The notes beneath the pieces were generated by a model. It was given only the letters and a program-made list of their open reading frames with translations, was not told the origin of the DNA and ran no database searches. Positions 1-9,947 of a stretch of DNA of 64,000 nt are shown here, in pieces; the stretch's first letter is position 1; every line of letters begins with the position of its first letter. The DNA comes from Pseudacidovorax sp. Its GTDB lineage: Bacteria; Pseudomonadota; Gammaproteobacteria; Burkholderiales; Burkholderiaceae_C. The DNA lies in the NCBI RefSeq assembly GCF_017991995.1, contig NZ_JAGOPN010000005.1, forward strand, positions 248,001 through 312,000. The letters run 5' to 3'. Made by a program: the position numbers and the translations under genes.

Positions 1-28
1 GTCCGCGATGGAGCGCCACCATGCCTGA
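1..28 (+). CDS. Possible 3' tail of an upstream gene (partial)
   Basis: The frame from base 2 to the TGA at 26-28 reads the short tail SAMERHHA and overlaps the start of the following glycosyltransferase by 8 bases. Coupled overlaps of this kind are common throughout the window. In related nitrilase-1 clusters the neighbouring gene is often the AIR-synthase-like or acetyltransferase member, but nine codons cannot identify it. Confidence 0.35.
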
Positions 29-1271
29 GCGCCAGCAGGTCGCTCAGGCACGCGAGGGCCTGCACGTCGGCCTGGCCATGCACAGCGTGCTGCCGCGCGG
101 CGGCGTGACCCACACGCTGGAGCTGGCAACCGCCCTCGCCCACCAAGGCATCGCCGTGACCGTCTTCGCGCCCGTGGAACCTGGCCAGTCGCTGTTCCGC
201 CCGCTGGACCGACGCCTGCCGCTGCGGCTGCACGCGATCCCCATGCCGCGCCCCACCGGCACGCTGCTGGCCGATCAGGTCGGCGAGCGCATCGGGGCCC
301 TGCGTGCGGCGCTGCCGGCGGCGGCGGCGCGGGCTGGCGTCGATGTGCTGCATGTGCAGGACAGCCTGAACGGCGCCGCGCTGGCGCAGAGCCCGCCGGC
401 CATGCCCTGGCTGCGCACCGTGCATCACCTCGACGACTTCACCGATCCACGCCTGGATGCCTGGCAGGCCATGGCCTGGCAGCGCGCCCGGGCCGTCTGC
501 TGCGTCAGCGACACCTGGTTCGACCAGTTGCGTGCCCGGTCCGAAGCCCCGCCCGTGCACCGCGTCTTCAATGGCGTGGACCTGCAGCGCTTTTGCCCCG
601 GCCCCGTGGCGGAGGATGCCGCCGCCCTGTCGCCGCTGACCGACGCCGGCCTCGACGACGCGCCGCTGCTGCTGGCCCTGGGCGGCGTGGAGGCGCGCAA
701 GAACAGCGCGCGTCTGCTGGGCGCCTTCGCCCGGCTGCGCCGCGAAGTGCCGCAGGCGGCGCACGCCCGCCTGCTGGTGGCCGGCGGTGCCAGCCTGCTG
801 CAGCACGGTGCCGAACAGCAGCGCTGGCAGGCAGCCCTGGCCGACTGCGGCCTGGACGAAGGCGCCGGCCGGCCGGTCTGGCGCACCGGCCCCCTGCCTG
901 ATGCGGCCATCACCGCCCTCATGCGCCGCGCCCGACTCCTGGCCATGCCCTCGCTCTACGAAGGCTTCGGCCTGGTGGCGCTGGAGGCGCTGGCCTGCGG
1001 CACACCGGTGCTGGTCTCGCGCCGGGCGCCCTTCACCGAACACCTGACCGGCAGCCCCGGCGTGAGCTGGTGCGAGCCGGAGGACGAGGCCAGCGTGGCG
1101 CTCGGCCTCGCCCGCGCCTGGACCCAGCCCCGCCTGCCGCAGCCGCCCGCCGTCTGCCACACCCACAGCTGGGCCCGCAGTGCCCGCGCCCATCTGCAGG
1201 TCTACCGCCAATGCCTGGCATCGCCCCCCTCTTCCCTCGCCTCCCAGGACCCCACCCCATGCCTGCCATGA
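21..1271 (+). CDS. MSMEG_0565-type glycosyltransferase (GT4 fold)
   Basis: A 416-residue GT-B glycosyltransferase of the retaining GT4 type, presumably cytoplasmic. An N-terminal RGGVTHTLELA acceptor-side loop lies near residues 26-36. The C-terminal nucleotide-sugar domain carries a GGVEARKN segment near residue 217 and the family 4 signature PSLYEGFGLVALEALACG near residue 311, whose two glutamates contact the donor sugar. The NitG-like and NitH-like genes follow immediately (its TGA overlaps the next start region), so it is best assigned to the MSMEG_0565 group, the glycosyltransferase that travels with the Nit1C nitrilase cluster. Donor and acceptor are unknown. The ATG at 21 was chosen because it gives a complete domain and a tight overlap with the upstream frame. 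Confidence 0.85.
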   Translation: MPERQQVAQAREGLHVGLAMHSVLPRGGVTHTLELATALAHQGIAVTVFAPVEPGQSLFRPLDRRLPLRLHAIPMPRPTGTLLADQVGERIGALRAALPAAAARAGVDVLHVQDSLNGAALAQSPPAMPWLRTVHHLDDFTDPRLDAWQAMAWQRARAVCCVSDTWFDQLRARSEAPPVHRVFNGVDLQRFCPGPVAEDAAALSPLTDAGLDDAPLLLALGGVEARKNSARLLGAFARLRREVPQAAHARLLVAGGASLLQHGAEQQRWQAALADCGLDEGAGRPVWRTGPLPDAAITALMRRARLLAMPSLYEGFGLVALEALACGTPVLVSRRAPFTEHLTGSPGVSWCEPEDEASVALGLARAWTQPRLPQPPAVCHTHSWARSARAHLQVYRQCLASPPSSLASQDPTPCLP

Positions 1272-1552
1272 CCTACACCCTGCGCTGGCCCGACGCCAGC
1301 GAGACCACCGCCTACTCGCCCTCGCTGGTGATCCAGGACTACTTCGCGCCCGGCCAGGCCTATGCCCTCGACGACTTCATGCAGAAGCTGCGCGAGGCTA
1401 CCGGCATCGCCAACGACCGGGTGCGCGCCAAGTTCGGCTTCGCCTGCTCGCGGGCCAGCGACCAGCTGGCGGACATCGAGGCCCGCGTGGCCCGCCACGC
1501 CGGCCAGCCCGGTGCCCAGGTGCAGGTCGTCGCCTTCGGGCCGGCGGACTGA
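1259..1552 (+). CDS. MSMEG_0570-type small protein of the nitrilase-1 cluster (NitG-like)
   Basis: A 97-residue soluble protein with no known catalytic motif. The sequence TYTLRWPDASETTAYSPSLV near the N-terminus and the conserved stretch RVRAKFGFACSRASDQLAD mark the MSMEG_0570 family, annotated elsewhere as nitrogen-starvation-response proteins and equivalent to NitG of Nit1C clusters. It overlaps the glycosyltransferase gene by 13 bases and is followed 39 bases later by the flavoprotein. A second possible start at 1268 forms an ATGA overlap with the upstream stop; 1259 is preferred because relatives usually begin with a short MPxM leader. Its biochemical role is not known; the call rests on sequence pattern plus gene context. 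Confidence 0.8.
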   Translation: MPAMTYTLRWPDASETTAYSPSLVIQDYFAPGQAYALDDFMQKLREATGIANDRVRAKFGFACSRASDQLADIEARVARHAGQPGAQVQVVAFGPAD

Positions 1553-1591
1553 GCAACCGACCGAAGAGCTTCCTCATCCACGGAGAACCCC

Positions 1592-2875
1592 ATGACCGCT
1601 TTCACCTCCCTCGCCCCGCACTACCCCGTCGTCGTCATCGGCGGCGGCCAGGCCGGGCTGTCGACCAGCCACTACCTTCAGCAGGCCGGCATCGCGCACG
1701 TCGTGCTCGAAAAGCACCGCATCGGCCATGCCTGGCGCGACCAGCGCTGGGACAGCTTCTGCCTGGTCACGCCCAACTGGCAATGCCGTCTGCCCGACTT
1801 TCCCTACGACGGCCCGGACCCGAAGGGCTTCATGCTGCGCGACGAGATCGTGGCCTACCTGGAGGCCTTCGCCCGCAAGACCCGACCGCCGGTCATCGAA
1901 GGCGTGTCGGTGCAAGGCGTGCGGCGTCATGCGGACGGCATGCTCGAAGTGAGTACCTCGCTCGGCACCTGCCTGGCCGACCATGTGGTGGTGGCCACCG
2001 GCGGCTACGACATCCCCATCGTGCCCGCCTGCGCCTACAGCCTGCCGCCGGCCATCACCCAGCTGCATTCGGTGGACTACCGCAACCCGGCCCAGCTGCC
2101 GCCCGGCGAGGTGCTGGTGGTGGGTTCCGGGCAGTCGGGCGTGCAGATCATGGAAGACCTGCACCTGGCCGGCCGCAAGGTGCACCTGGCCGTGGGCTCG
2201 GCCCCGCGCTCGCCGCGCGTGTACCGCGGCCGCGAATCCACCGAATGGCTGCACGAGCTGGGCTTCTACAAGCTCACGGTGGACCGCCATCCGCTCGGCG
2301 ACGAGGCCCGCCACAAGACCAACCACTACATGACCGGGCGGGACGGCGGCCACGAGATCGACCTGCGCCGCTTCGCGCTGCAAGGCGTGCGGCTGTACGG
2401 CACGCTGGCCGACATCCACGGCACGCAGGTGAGCTTCCGCCCCGACCTCACGCGCAACTTGGACGAGGCCGACGAGGTGTACTGCAACATCCGCCGCGAC
2501 ATCGACGCCTACATCGCGCGCGCCGGCATCGACGCGCCGGTGGAGCCGCCCTTCCAGAAGGCCTGGGAGCCCGATGCCGACCCCACGCTGCTGGACCTGC
2601 AGGCGGCCGGCATCACCACCATCGTGTGGGCCATCGGCTTCCGCGCCGACTACCGGTGGATCGACCTGCCGGTCTTCGACGGCCGCGGCCACCCGCGCTT
2701 CCGCCGCGGCGTGACCGCCGAGCCGGGGCTCTACTTCGTCGGGCTGCCCTGGCTCAACACCTGGGGCTCGGGCCGCTTCCTGGGCGTGGCGGACGATGCG
2801 CGGCACCTGGTCGAGGTGATCGGCCAGCGCATCGCCGCGGCCCACGTGCCCGAGCCGCTCGCCGAAGCGGCCTGA
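1592..2875 (+). CDS. MSMEG_0569-type flavin-dependent oxidoreductase (NitH-like)
   Basis: A 427-residue FAD and NAD(P)H-binding monooxygenase-like protein. The FAD-binding GGGQAGLS is at residues 17-24 and a second dinucleotide loop GSGQSGVQ lies near residue 178, the arrangement of flavin-containing monooxygenases. The stretch around [18 protein letters not shown] is characteristic of the MSMEG_0569 family, NitH of Nit1C nitrilase clusters. Nit1C clusters are required for cyanide assimilation in some pseudomonads and respond to nitrogen starvation in others; the oxidised substrate of this enzyme is unsettled. It is the last gene of the plus-strand operon, converging 16 bases from the peroxidase-like gene on the other strand. 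The nitrilase itself must lie upstream of the window. Confidence 0.85.
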   Translation: MTAFTSLAPHYPVVVIGGGQAGLSTSHYLQQAGIAHVVLEKHRIGHAWRDQRWDSFCLVTPNWQCRLPDFPYDGPDPKGFMLRDEIVAYLEAFARKTRPPVIEGVSVQGVRRHADGMLEVSTSLGTCLADHVVVATGGYDIPIVPACAYSLPPAITQLHSVDYRNPAQLPPGEVLVVGSGQSGVQIMEDLHLAGRKVHLAVGSAPRSPRVYRGRESTEWLHELGFYKLTVDRHPLGDEARHKTNHYMTGRDGGHEIDLRRFALQGVRLYGTLADIHGTQVSFRPDLTRNLDEADEVYCNIRRDIDAYIARAGIDAPVEPPFQKAWEPDADPTLLDLQAAGITTIVWAIGFRADYRWIDLPVFDGRGHPRFRRGVTAEPGLYFVGLPWLNTWGSGRFLGVADDARHLVEVIGQRIAAAHVPEPLAEAA

Positions 2876-2891
2876 CGGTAGCCGGGCTTTC

Positions 2892-4070
2892 TCAGCCCTC
2901 GCCGCCGTACACCGGCTCACCCAGGTTGAGCATCAGCCGGTTGGCCCACGCAAAGATGGCGATGGCGTGGATCAGGTCCAGGATCTCCAGGTCCGACAGG
3001 CCCGCCGCACGCAGCGGCGCGATGTCGTCGGCGCCGAAGGCGGCCGGCGTCGCCGTCAGCGTGATCGAGGCCTGCACGATCGCCCGCTCGCGTGCATTGG
3101 TGCCCGCGCCCTGGGGTTCGTGGAAGACCTGGGCGATCACGTCGTTGCGCTTGGCCAGCTGCTCGAAGCGCTGTGCATGCACCGAGGCGCAGTACACGCA
3201 GCCGTTGATGCGCGAGACGACGGCGCTGGCCAGCTCGCGCTCGGCGCGCGACAGGCCGCCCGGCGCATACATGATGGCGTTGAAGACGGTGGAGCGCTCC
3301 TGCAGGATGGCCGGCTGCTGCACCAGCAGCAGGTAGTAGTCGCTGGTCTTGGCCTTGGGATGGCTGCTTTCCAGCACGGCCGTCTGCTCCGGTGTCGCGT
3401 TAGCCAGGTCCAGCACCGGCAGCCAGGCCTTCCAGCCCAGCGTCTCGCTGGTGAAGCCGTTGATGCGCACCGGCTCGCCCGGCTTGGGCAGATTGGCCGG
3501 GTGCACGAAGGGCGCCGCGTCCTCCTGCGCCGTGGGCGCCGCGGCCTGCGCATCGCCGGCGGCAGCCAGGGCCTGCAGGCCGGCCAGCACGCGCACCTGG
3601 TACGAAACGTAGGCGATGAGCTGGGCGAGCGCCACGACGGCCGGCGTGTCGATGCCGGCGGCGGGCAGGCGCAGCAGCGCGACCTGGTCGCCTTCCACGG
3701 GCTTGTCGGCCAGGGCAATGCTGAAGCGCAGGATCTCGGCCAGGCGGGCGTCATCCGCCGGCACGACCTGACCATCCAGCGCGGCCTGCTGGGCGGCGGT
3801 GGGCGTGCCCAGCGCCAGCAACTGCGTGCGGTAATGGTCGGCCAGCACCGTCACGCCGGCGCGGCGGGCGATCTCGTACGCGGCCAGCAGGCGGTCGGCC
3901 AGGCTCAGGCCGGGCAGCGCGGGATCGAAGAGCCGCGCATGGCTGCCCTGCGTGGCCGTGACCACCTTGTCGCGCTGATGGCGCACGGCATGCAGCGGCG
4001 CGCCATCGGCCAGCGGCACCAGCGAGTCGATCAGGTCGGGGACGACGGGGGCGGAAACGGCAGAAGTCAT
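2892..4070 (-). CDS. CMD/AhpD peroxidase-like fusion (Avi_7170 + Avi_7169 type)
   Basis: A 392-residue protein with two carboxymuconolactone-decarboxylase-like helical halves. The N-terminal half (about 1-180) resembles the CMD domain protein Avi_7170; the C-terminal half (about 200-392) resembles the Avi_7169 alkylhydroperoxidase and holds the AhpD redox motif GCVYCASVH near residues 290-298. The N-terminal half has no CxxC. The likely role is reduction of peroxides or a related thiol-dependent reaction accompanying the oxidoreductase of this operon. The start ATG (4068-4070) overlaps the stop of the upstream hydrolase (ATGA). The same frame stays open upstream to 4757, but that part lies antisense-like over the hydrolase gene. 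Fusion of the two families is inferred from length and motif placement. Confidence 0.78.
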   Translation of the reverse strand: MTSAVSAPVVPDLIDSLVPLADGAPLHAVRHQRDKVVTATQGSHARLFDPALPGLSLADRLLAAYEIARRAGVTVLADHYRTQLLALGTPTAAQQAALDGQVVPADDARLAEILRFSIALADKPVEGDQVALLRLPAAGIDTPAVVALAQLIAYVSYQVRVLAGLQALAAAGDAQAAAPTAQEDAAPFVHPANLPKPGEPVRINGFTSETLGWKAWLPVLDLANATPEQTAVLESSHPKAKTSDYYLLLVQQPAILQERSTVFNAIMYAPGGLSRAERELASAVVSRINGCVYCASVHAQRFEQLAKRNDVIAQVFHEPQGAGTNARERAIVQASITLTATPAAFGADDIAPLRAAGLSDLEILDLIHAIAIFAWANRLMLNLGEPVYGGEG

Positions 4071-5377
4071 GGCTTGGCCTTGGCCGCCGAAGCGGCTTGG
4101 TGGAGGAAGTCGCGCACGCCGGCCCAGGAGGCCTCGTCGGCATGCGCATTGGCGGCGGGCGTGCCGCCGCTGGTGCTGAGCCGTCCCGACACCGGATGGG
4201 CATAGGCCAGCTGCGTGGTCGGCACGAAGGGGAAGACGATGGAATGGCCGGCGCCCTCGAAGTCGAGATGCTCCACCGGCCATGGATGTTGATGCGCCGC
4301 CAGGCGCTCGACCACCATGCGGCCGTACAGGCTGGACGGCCAGGAGCCGTCGTCGGTGGCCGACAGCAGCATCACCGGACCATGGATGCGCTCGACGCGG
4401 ATGCGGGCGCGCTCCACGGCCTCGGCATCCTGCAGCGCGGTGAGCAAGGCGTTGGCATGGCGGCGCGGCTCGGGGCCTTCGTCCCAGGGCGCCCAGGTGG
4501 CGGTGCGGTTGTCCTGCCACAGGTGCAGCAGCGGCTGGCCGCGCCACCACCAGGCCGGGCCGTTGCGGCTGTCGGGCCCGTTGGCCGGGTTGCAGGCGTT
4601 CTGCGCGCTGTGCACCACGGCACCGGGTACGTAGCCGATCACGGCCGAGACCAGCTCGGGCATCAGCGTGGCGAGCAGCAGCACCAGCTCGCCGCCGCGC
4701 GACTGGCCCGACAGGGCGACGAAGCCGCCCGCCGGCTTGAGCTGCGCATGGATCCACTGCAGGGCCGTCTCGAAGTACTCCAGGTGCGTGTCGGAGATGT
4801 GGTCCGGCCGGCCGGGCGACTTGAAGTAGCCCACGGCCAGGGCTGCGTAGCCGTGCGACGCGTACAGCGCCGCCCGCGGCTCGTTGATGCCGCCGCCACT
4901 GCCGTTGAGCACCATCACCGCCGGATGCGGGCCCGGGCCGGGCGGCAGGAAGAGCGTGGCCGACAGGCCGTCGTCGCGCACCTCGCGGCGCGTCACGCCC
5001 TCGCCCATCAACCGCTGCACGAAGGCGGCCTGCCAGCGGCTACCGTCGGCGCGCGTCAGCACGAGTTCCGTCGTGAGCGGCGCGGCCGGTTCGGCGGCAA
5101 AGACCTCGCGCGGCGCGCCGGGCCGCTCGGGCACCTGCGCCCAGACCAGGCCCATGGGCAAGGCGCCCTCGTAACTGCCGCCGGGCTGCGGCGCATCGCG
5201 GCCCAGGTCGACAGTGCCGTGGGCATCCGCGATCAGCTCGACCTGCGCCGTCCAGGCGATGCTCGGGCCGCGCACGGTGCGGCTCTCGACGCGCACCCGC
5301 TCGCCGGGTGCGAGCCCGTCGGCCACGATGCGCCGTGGCACGTCGATCAGCGCATCGGCTGGCGTGACTTGCAGCAT
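4067..5377 (-). CDS. Acyl-CoA thioester hydrolase/BAAT-type alpha/beta hydrolase
   Basis: A 436-residue hydrolase with the two-domain plan of acyl-CoA thioesterases and bile-acid-CoA acyltransferases: an N-terminal beta-sandwich (about 1-125) and a C-terminal alpha/beta hydrolase. The nucleophile elbow GQSRGGE is near residue 222, the acid is probably in TDDGSWPS near residue 338, and the histidine is in EGAGHSI near residue 373. The nucleophile is serine, as in bacterial members; eukaryotic BAAT uses cysteine. It lies between the solute-binding protein gene (3-base gap) and the CMD peroxidase gene (ATGA overlap), so it probably cleaves an ester, thioester or amide of the imported compound. 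No signal peptide is seen, so a cytoplasmic location is likely. Confidence 0.8.
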   Translation of the reverse strand: MLQVTPADALIDVPRRIVADGLAPGERVRVESRTVRGPSIAWTAQVELIADAHGTVDLGRDAPQPGGSYEGALPMGLVWAQVPERPGAPREVFAAEPAAPLTTELVLTRADGSRWQAAFVQRLMGEGVTRREVRDDGLSATLFLPPGPGPHPAVMVLNGSGGGINEPRAALYASHGYAALAVGYFKSPGRPDHISDTHLEYFETALQWIHAQLKPAGGFVALSGQSRGGELVLLLATLMPELVSAVIGYVPGAVVHSAQNACNPANGPDSRNGPAWWWRGQPLLHLWQDNRTATWAPWDEGPEPRRHANALLTALQDAEAVERARIRVERIHGPVMLLSATDDGSWPSSLYGRMVVERLAAHQHPWPVEHLDFEGAGHSIVFPFVPTTQLAYAHPVSGRLSTSGGTPAANAHADEASWAGVRDFLHQAASAAKAKP

Positions 5378-5380
5378 GGA

Positions 5381-6955
5381 TCAGTTCGTCCGCGTGACCT
5401 GCATGGCCGTGGTGCGGTCGCTCAGCAGCGGCACCACCTTCAGGCCCTTCTTCGCGGCCCAGATGTTCTGGTAGTGGAAGAGCGGGATGTGGCCCACGTC
5501 GTCGGTCACCAGCTTGGCCGCGTGGCGGAAGATCGCTTCGCGCCGACGGGCGTCGAACTCGACGGTGGCGGCGTCCAGCGCCTTGTCCACGTTCTCGTTG
5601 CTGTAGCGGCCCCAGTTGTTGATGCCGCGGCCCCGCTTGGGGTCGTAGCTGGCCAGTGTCTGCAGCAGGCCGTAGCCGGCTTCGCCGGTGCCGTTGCCCC
5701 AGGCGATCACGCTGACGGCGTACTCGTTCTTGGACGCGCGGCCCGAGTACACCGACCAGGGCACCACCTCCACCTTGGTCTTGACGCCGATGCGCGACCA
5801 GAACTGCGCCACAGCCTGCACCGTCTCGGGCGCCTGCGGATAGCGGTCGCCGGGCACGTGGATGGCGATCTGGAAGCCCTGCGGATAGCCGGCCTCGGCC
5901 AGCAGCTTCTTCGCCTGCTCGGCGTTGTAGGGAATGTCCTTGACCTCGGGGTTGTAGCCGAAGCTGTTCTTGGGCATCCACTGGTTGGCCTCGGTCACGG
6001 TGCCCTGCAGCACGCGGTCCACGATCGCCTTGCGGTTGATGCCCAGCGACAGCGCCTGGCGCACGCGAACGTCGGTCAGCGGGTTCTTGTCGAGCACCTT
6101 GCCGGCGTTGTCGGTGATGAACTCGTTGGGGCCTTCGCGCAGCGTGGGCTGCAGCAGCAGCACGCGCAGGCCGGGGTAGGTGTAGACGCTGACCTTCGGG
6201 TCCTTGCGCAGCTTCTCGACGTCGGTGACGGCCACCTTGTCGATCACGTCCACGTCGCCGGCCAGCAGCGCCGCGGTGCGGGCCGCGCCGTTGTTGATGA
6301 AGCGGTAGGTCACCTTGTCCCACTGCGGCTTGGGTCCCCAGTAACTGGGGTTGCGCTCGAACACCGTGCGGTCGCCCGGCGTGTACGAGATGAACTTGTA
6401 GGGGCCGGTGCCCACCACGGCCTTGCCGCTGTTGTAGTCCTCGGTGCGGGCCTTCTCGCCCACATGCTTGCTCACCACGTAGATGGAGGCGATCTCCAGC
6501 GGCAGCATGGGGTTGGGCGTGCTGGTCTTGACGATCAGCGTGCCCGGGTCCTTGGCGGTGGCCGACTCGACCGAGCGCAGCGCGCCCGAGTACGAGGCCA
6601 CCGAGCCCGGCACGCTGCGCGCGCGCTGGAAGGAGAACACGATGTCATCGGCCGACACGGGCGTGCCGTCCTGCCACTTGATGGCGGTGTTGATCTTGAA
6701 TTCCCAGGTCTTGTCGTCCAGCGACTTCCAGCTGGAGGCCAGCCCCGGGTCCAGCTTGCCGCCGTCGCGCGAAGTGACCAGCGAATCCCAGAAATGCAGC
6801 GCCAGCGACCGGTCGCCCGCATGGTTGTTGAGCTGCGGGTCCACCGAGGAGACCGGGTCGGCGAAGCCGATGGCGAGGTTCTGCGCCGCGGCGCCGGCGG
6901 CGGCGATCAGGGCGGCGGCGGCGATGGCCGCGGTGCGCAGGGAATGGGGAGTCAT
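5381..6955 (-). CDS. Peptide/nickel-type ABC transporter substrate-binding protein (SBP family 5)
   Basis: A 524-residue periplasmic binding protein. A signal peptide of about 25 residues ends after AAAGAAA. The mature protein begins with the family 5 pattern NLAIGFADPVSSVDPQLNNH and contains WEFKINTAIKWQDGTPVSAD and GTGPYKF, typical of DppA/OppA-like proteins. It should bind the ligand of the importer encoded by the four preceding genes. The gap to the upstream ATPase gene is 39 bases, the widest inside the transporter block and consistent with its own ribosome-binding site. The length is normal. The ligand cannot be predicted; context with a thioesterase, peroxidase-like fusion and flavoprotein argues against a plain dipeptide. 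Confidence 0.92.
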   Translation of the reverse strand: MTPHSLRTAAIAAAALIAAAGAAAQNLAIGFADPVSSVDPQLNNHAGDRSLALHFWDSLVTSRDGGKLDPGLASSWKSLDDKTWEFKINTAIKWQDGTPVSADDIVFSFQRARSVPGSVASYSGALRSVESATAKDPGTLIVKTSTPNPMLPLEIASIYVVSKHVGEKARTEDYNSGKAVVGTGPYKFISYTPGDRTVFERNPSYWGPKPQWDKVTYRFINNGAARTAALLAGDVDVIDKVAVTDVEKLRKDPKVSVYTYPGLRVLLLQPTLREGPNEFITDNAGKVLDKNPLTDVRVRQALSLGINRKAIVDRVLQGTVTEANQWMPKNSFGYNPEVKDIPYNAEQAKKLLAEAGYPQGFQIAIHVPGDRYPQAPETVQAVAQFWSRIGVKTKVEVVPWSVYSGRASKNEYAVSVIAWGNGTGEAGYGLLQTLASYDPKRGRGINNWGRYSNENVDKALDAATVEFDARRREAIFRHAAKLVTDDVGHIPLFHYQNIWAAKKGLKVVPLLSDRTTAMQVTRTN

Positions 6956-6994
6956 GGCGATCCTTTCGTCAGGGAACAGCGGGAATGCGGTGGA

Positions 6995-8034
6995 TCAGAG
7001 CGCGTCCAGGTGGCACGCGCTCTGGTGACGGATGGCGATGCCGCGCAATTGCGGCACCTCGGTGCGACAGCGGTCCATCACCTGCGGACAGCGCGGATGG
7101 AAGTGGCAGCCGCTGGGCGGCGCGAGCGGACTGGGGATCTCGCCACGGATGGGTGCGAACTGGGCGCGCCGTGCGTCGATGCGCGGAATCTCCTGCAGCA
7201 GCGCGCGGGTGTAGGGATGGCGCGGATTGGCGAAGAGCTCCTCCACCGGCGCCGACTCCACCACCCGGCCAAGATACATCACGACCACGCGGTCGCACAG
7301 GTGCTCGATCACGCCCAGGTCGTGGCTGATGAACAGGTAGGCCAGGCCCAGCTGCTCGCGCAGGTCCATGAACAGGTTGAGGATCTGCGCCTGGATCGAC
7401 ACGTCCAGCGCGGCCACGGCCTCGTCGCAGACCAGCATGCGCGGCTGAACCGCCAGCGCGCGGGCGATGCCGATGCGCTGGCGCTGGCCGCCGCTGAACT
7501 GGTGCGGATAGCGGTGGCGCAGCGAGGGGTCCAGGCCGGCGCGTTCGAGCTGGGCACAGACGTAGTCGTCCTCGCCGGCCGCATCGGTCAGGCCGTGCAG
7601 CCGCGCCGCCTCGCCCACGATACGCGCCACGCGCAGCCGCGGGTTGAGGCTGCCGAAGGGGTCCTGGAAGACCATCTGCACCTTCAGCCGCGCGGCCAGG
7701 CGGGCGCGGTCGTCCATGTGTGCGATGTCCTGGCCGTCGACCAGCACCTGGCCCTCACTGGGCGGCAGCAGGCCGGCGGCGATGCGGCCGAGCGTGGACT
7801 TGCCACAGCCCGACTCGCCCACCAGGCCGACCACCTCGCCGGGTTGCACCTGAAGGTCGACGTGATCGACGGCATGGGTGATGGCGGGCGCCTCGCCCAG
7901 GCCCAGGGCGCGCAGGCGGCGGTCCAGCCAGCCTTCCTGGCGTTCGCCAAAGCGCTTGGAGATGGCGCGCAGGTCGACCAGCGGTGTGCCGGTGGCCGAG
8001 GGCTCCCTGCCGACGGAAGAAGAAGGCACAGCAT

Positions 8035-8038
<4 letters not shown>
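6995..8038 (-). CDS. ABC transporter ATP-binding protein, OppF/DppF type
   Basis: A 347-residue ATPase subunit of an oligopeptide-type importer. Walker A is GESGCGKST at residues 74-82, the signature is FSGGQRQRIGIARAL, and Walker B reads MLVCDEAVAALD (Ala where Pro is usual). The C-terminal oligopeptide/dipeptide extension PYTRALLQEIP and the cysteine-containing tail GCHFHPRCP are present. The ATG at 8036-8038 overlaps the stop of the upstream ATPase gene (ATGA), so the two ATPases are probably made as a pair. A longer open frame upstream is antisense-type composition and was not used. Confidence 0.93.
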
Positions 8039-9023
<985 letters not shown>

Positions 9024-9027
<4 letters not shown>

Positions 9028-9947
9028 TTCTGCAACCTCGGGTTCAGTAAGTCGCGCAGCTGGTCGCCTACCAGGTTGATCGCAACGATGGTGGCCAGCA
9101 GGGCCAGGCCGGGGAACAGGCTGATCCAGTATTCGTTGGACAGCAGGTACTGGTAGCCGTTGGAGATCAAGAGGCCGAGCGAAGGCTCGGTGATCGGCAC
9201 GCCCAGACCCAGGAACGACAGCGTGGCCTCCAGCGTGATGGCCCGCGCCACCTGCAGCGCGCCGATCACCAGCAGCGGCGGCAGGCAGTTGGGCAGCACA
9301 TGGCCGACGAGGATGCGCCAGGGCGGAATGCCCTGCCCGCGCGCGGCATCGACATACTCGCGCCGCGTCTCCACCAGCGCCTGCCCGCGGGCGGTGCGCG
9401 CGTAGTAGGCCCATTCGAGCAGCACCAGCGTGAGCACGACGTTGGTGATGCCCTTGCCCAGGTAGGCCAGGATCATCAGCGCCATCAGGATGGTCGGGAA
9501 GGACAGCAGCAGGTCCACCAGCCGCATCAGCAGCGCGTCGACCCGGCCGCCGGCATAGGCGGCCAGCAGGCCGACCAGCGTGCCCAGCACCGCCGCGATG
9601 AGAGCCGAGCCCACGCCCACGCCCAGGCTGATTCGCAGGCCGTAGACGATGGCCGAGTACAGGTCGCGGCCCTGGCCGTCGGTGCCCAGCCAGTAGGTGT
9701 AGCCCCCCTCGCCACGCGGCGAGCCAGGCGGAAGGCGCGCGTCGAGCACGTCCAGCTGCAGCAGGTCATACGGGTTCTGCGGCGTGATCCATGGCGCGGC
9801 CATGGCCACCACCACGACCACCGCGAGCATCAGCAGTCCGGCGACGGCGACGCGCGACTGCAGGAAGTCGCTGCCCACGCGCCACCAGAAGCCGCGCTCT
9901 GGTTTCGGTGCGGCGGTGGACGAAGAAGAGGTCGGCAATGCGCTCAC
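9024..9947 (-). CDS. ABC transporter permease, DppC/OppC type
   Basis: A 307-residue inner-membrane permease. An OppC_N-like first membrane segment (VAVAGLLMLAVVVVVAMAAP) is followed by a periplasmic stretch with YWLGTDGQGRDLYSAIVYG and the BPD_transp_1 core; the cytoplasmic EAA-type loop reads EYVDAARGQGIPPWRILVGH. The start is a GTG at 9945-9947 overlapping the stop of the first permease (GTGA). It ends LNPRLQK, with its TGA overlapping the next GTG start. Confidence 0.92.

Noticed and set aside
1574-2920. Minus-strand open frame opposite the NitH-like gene
   Set aside because: Antisense shadow: composition is His/Ala/Gly/Val-rich with no recognisable motif, whereas the plus strand encodes a complete flavoprotein.
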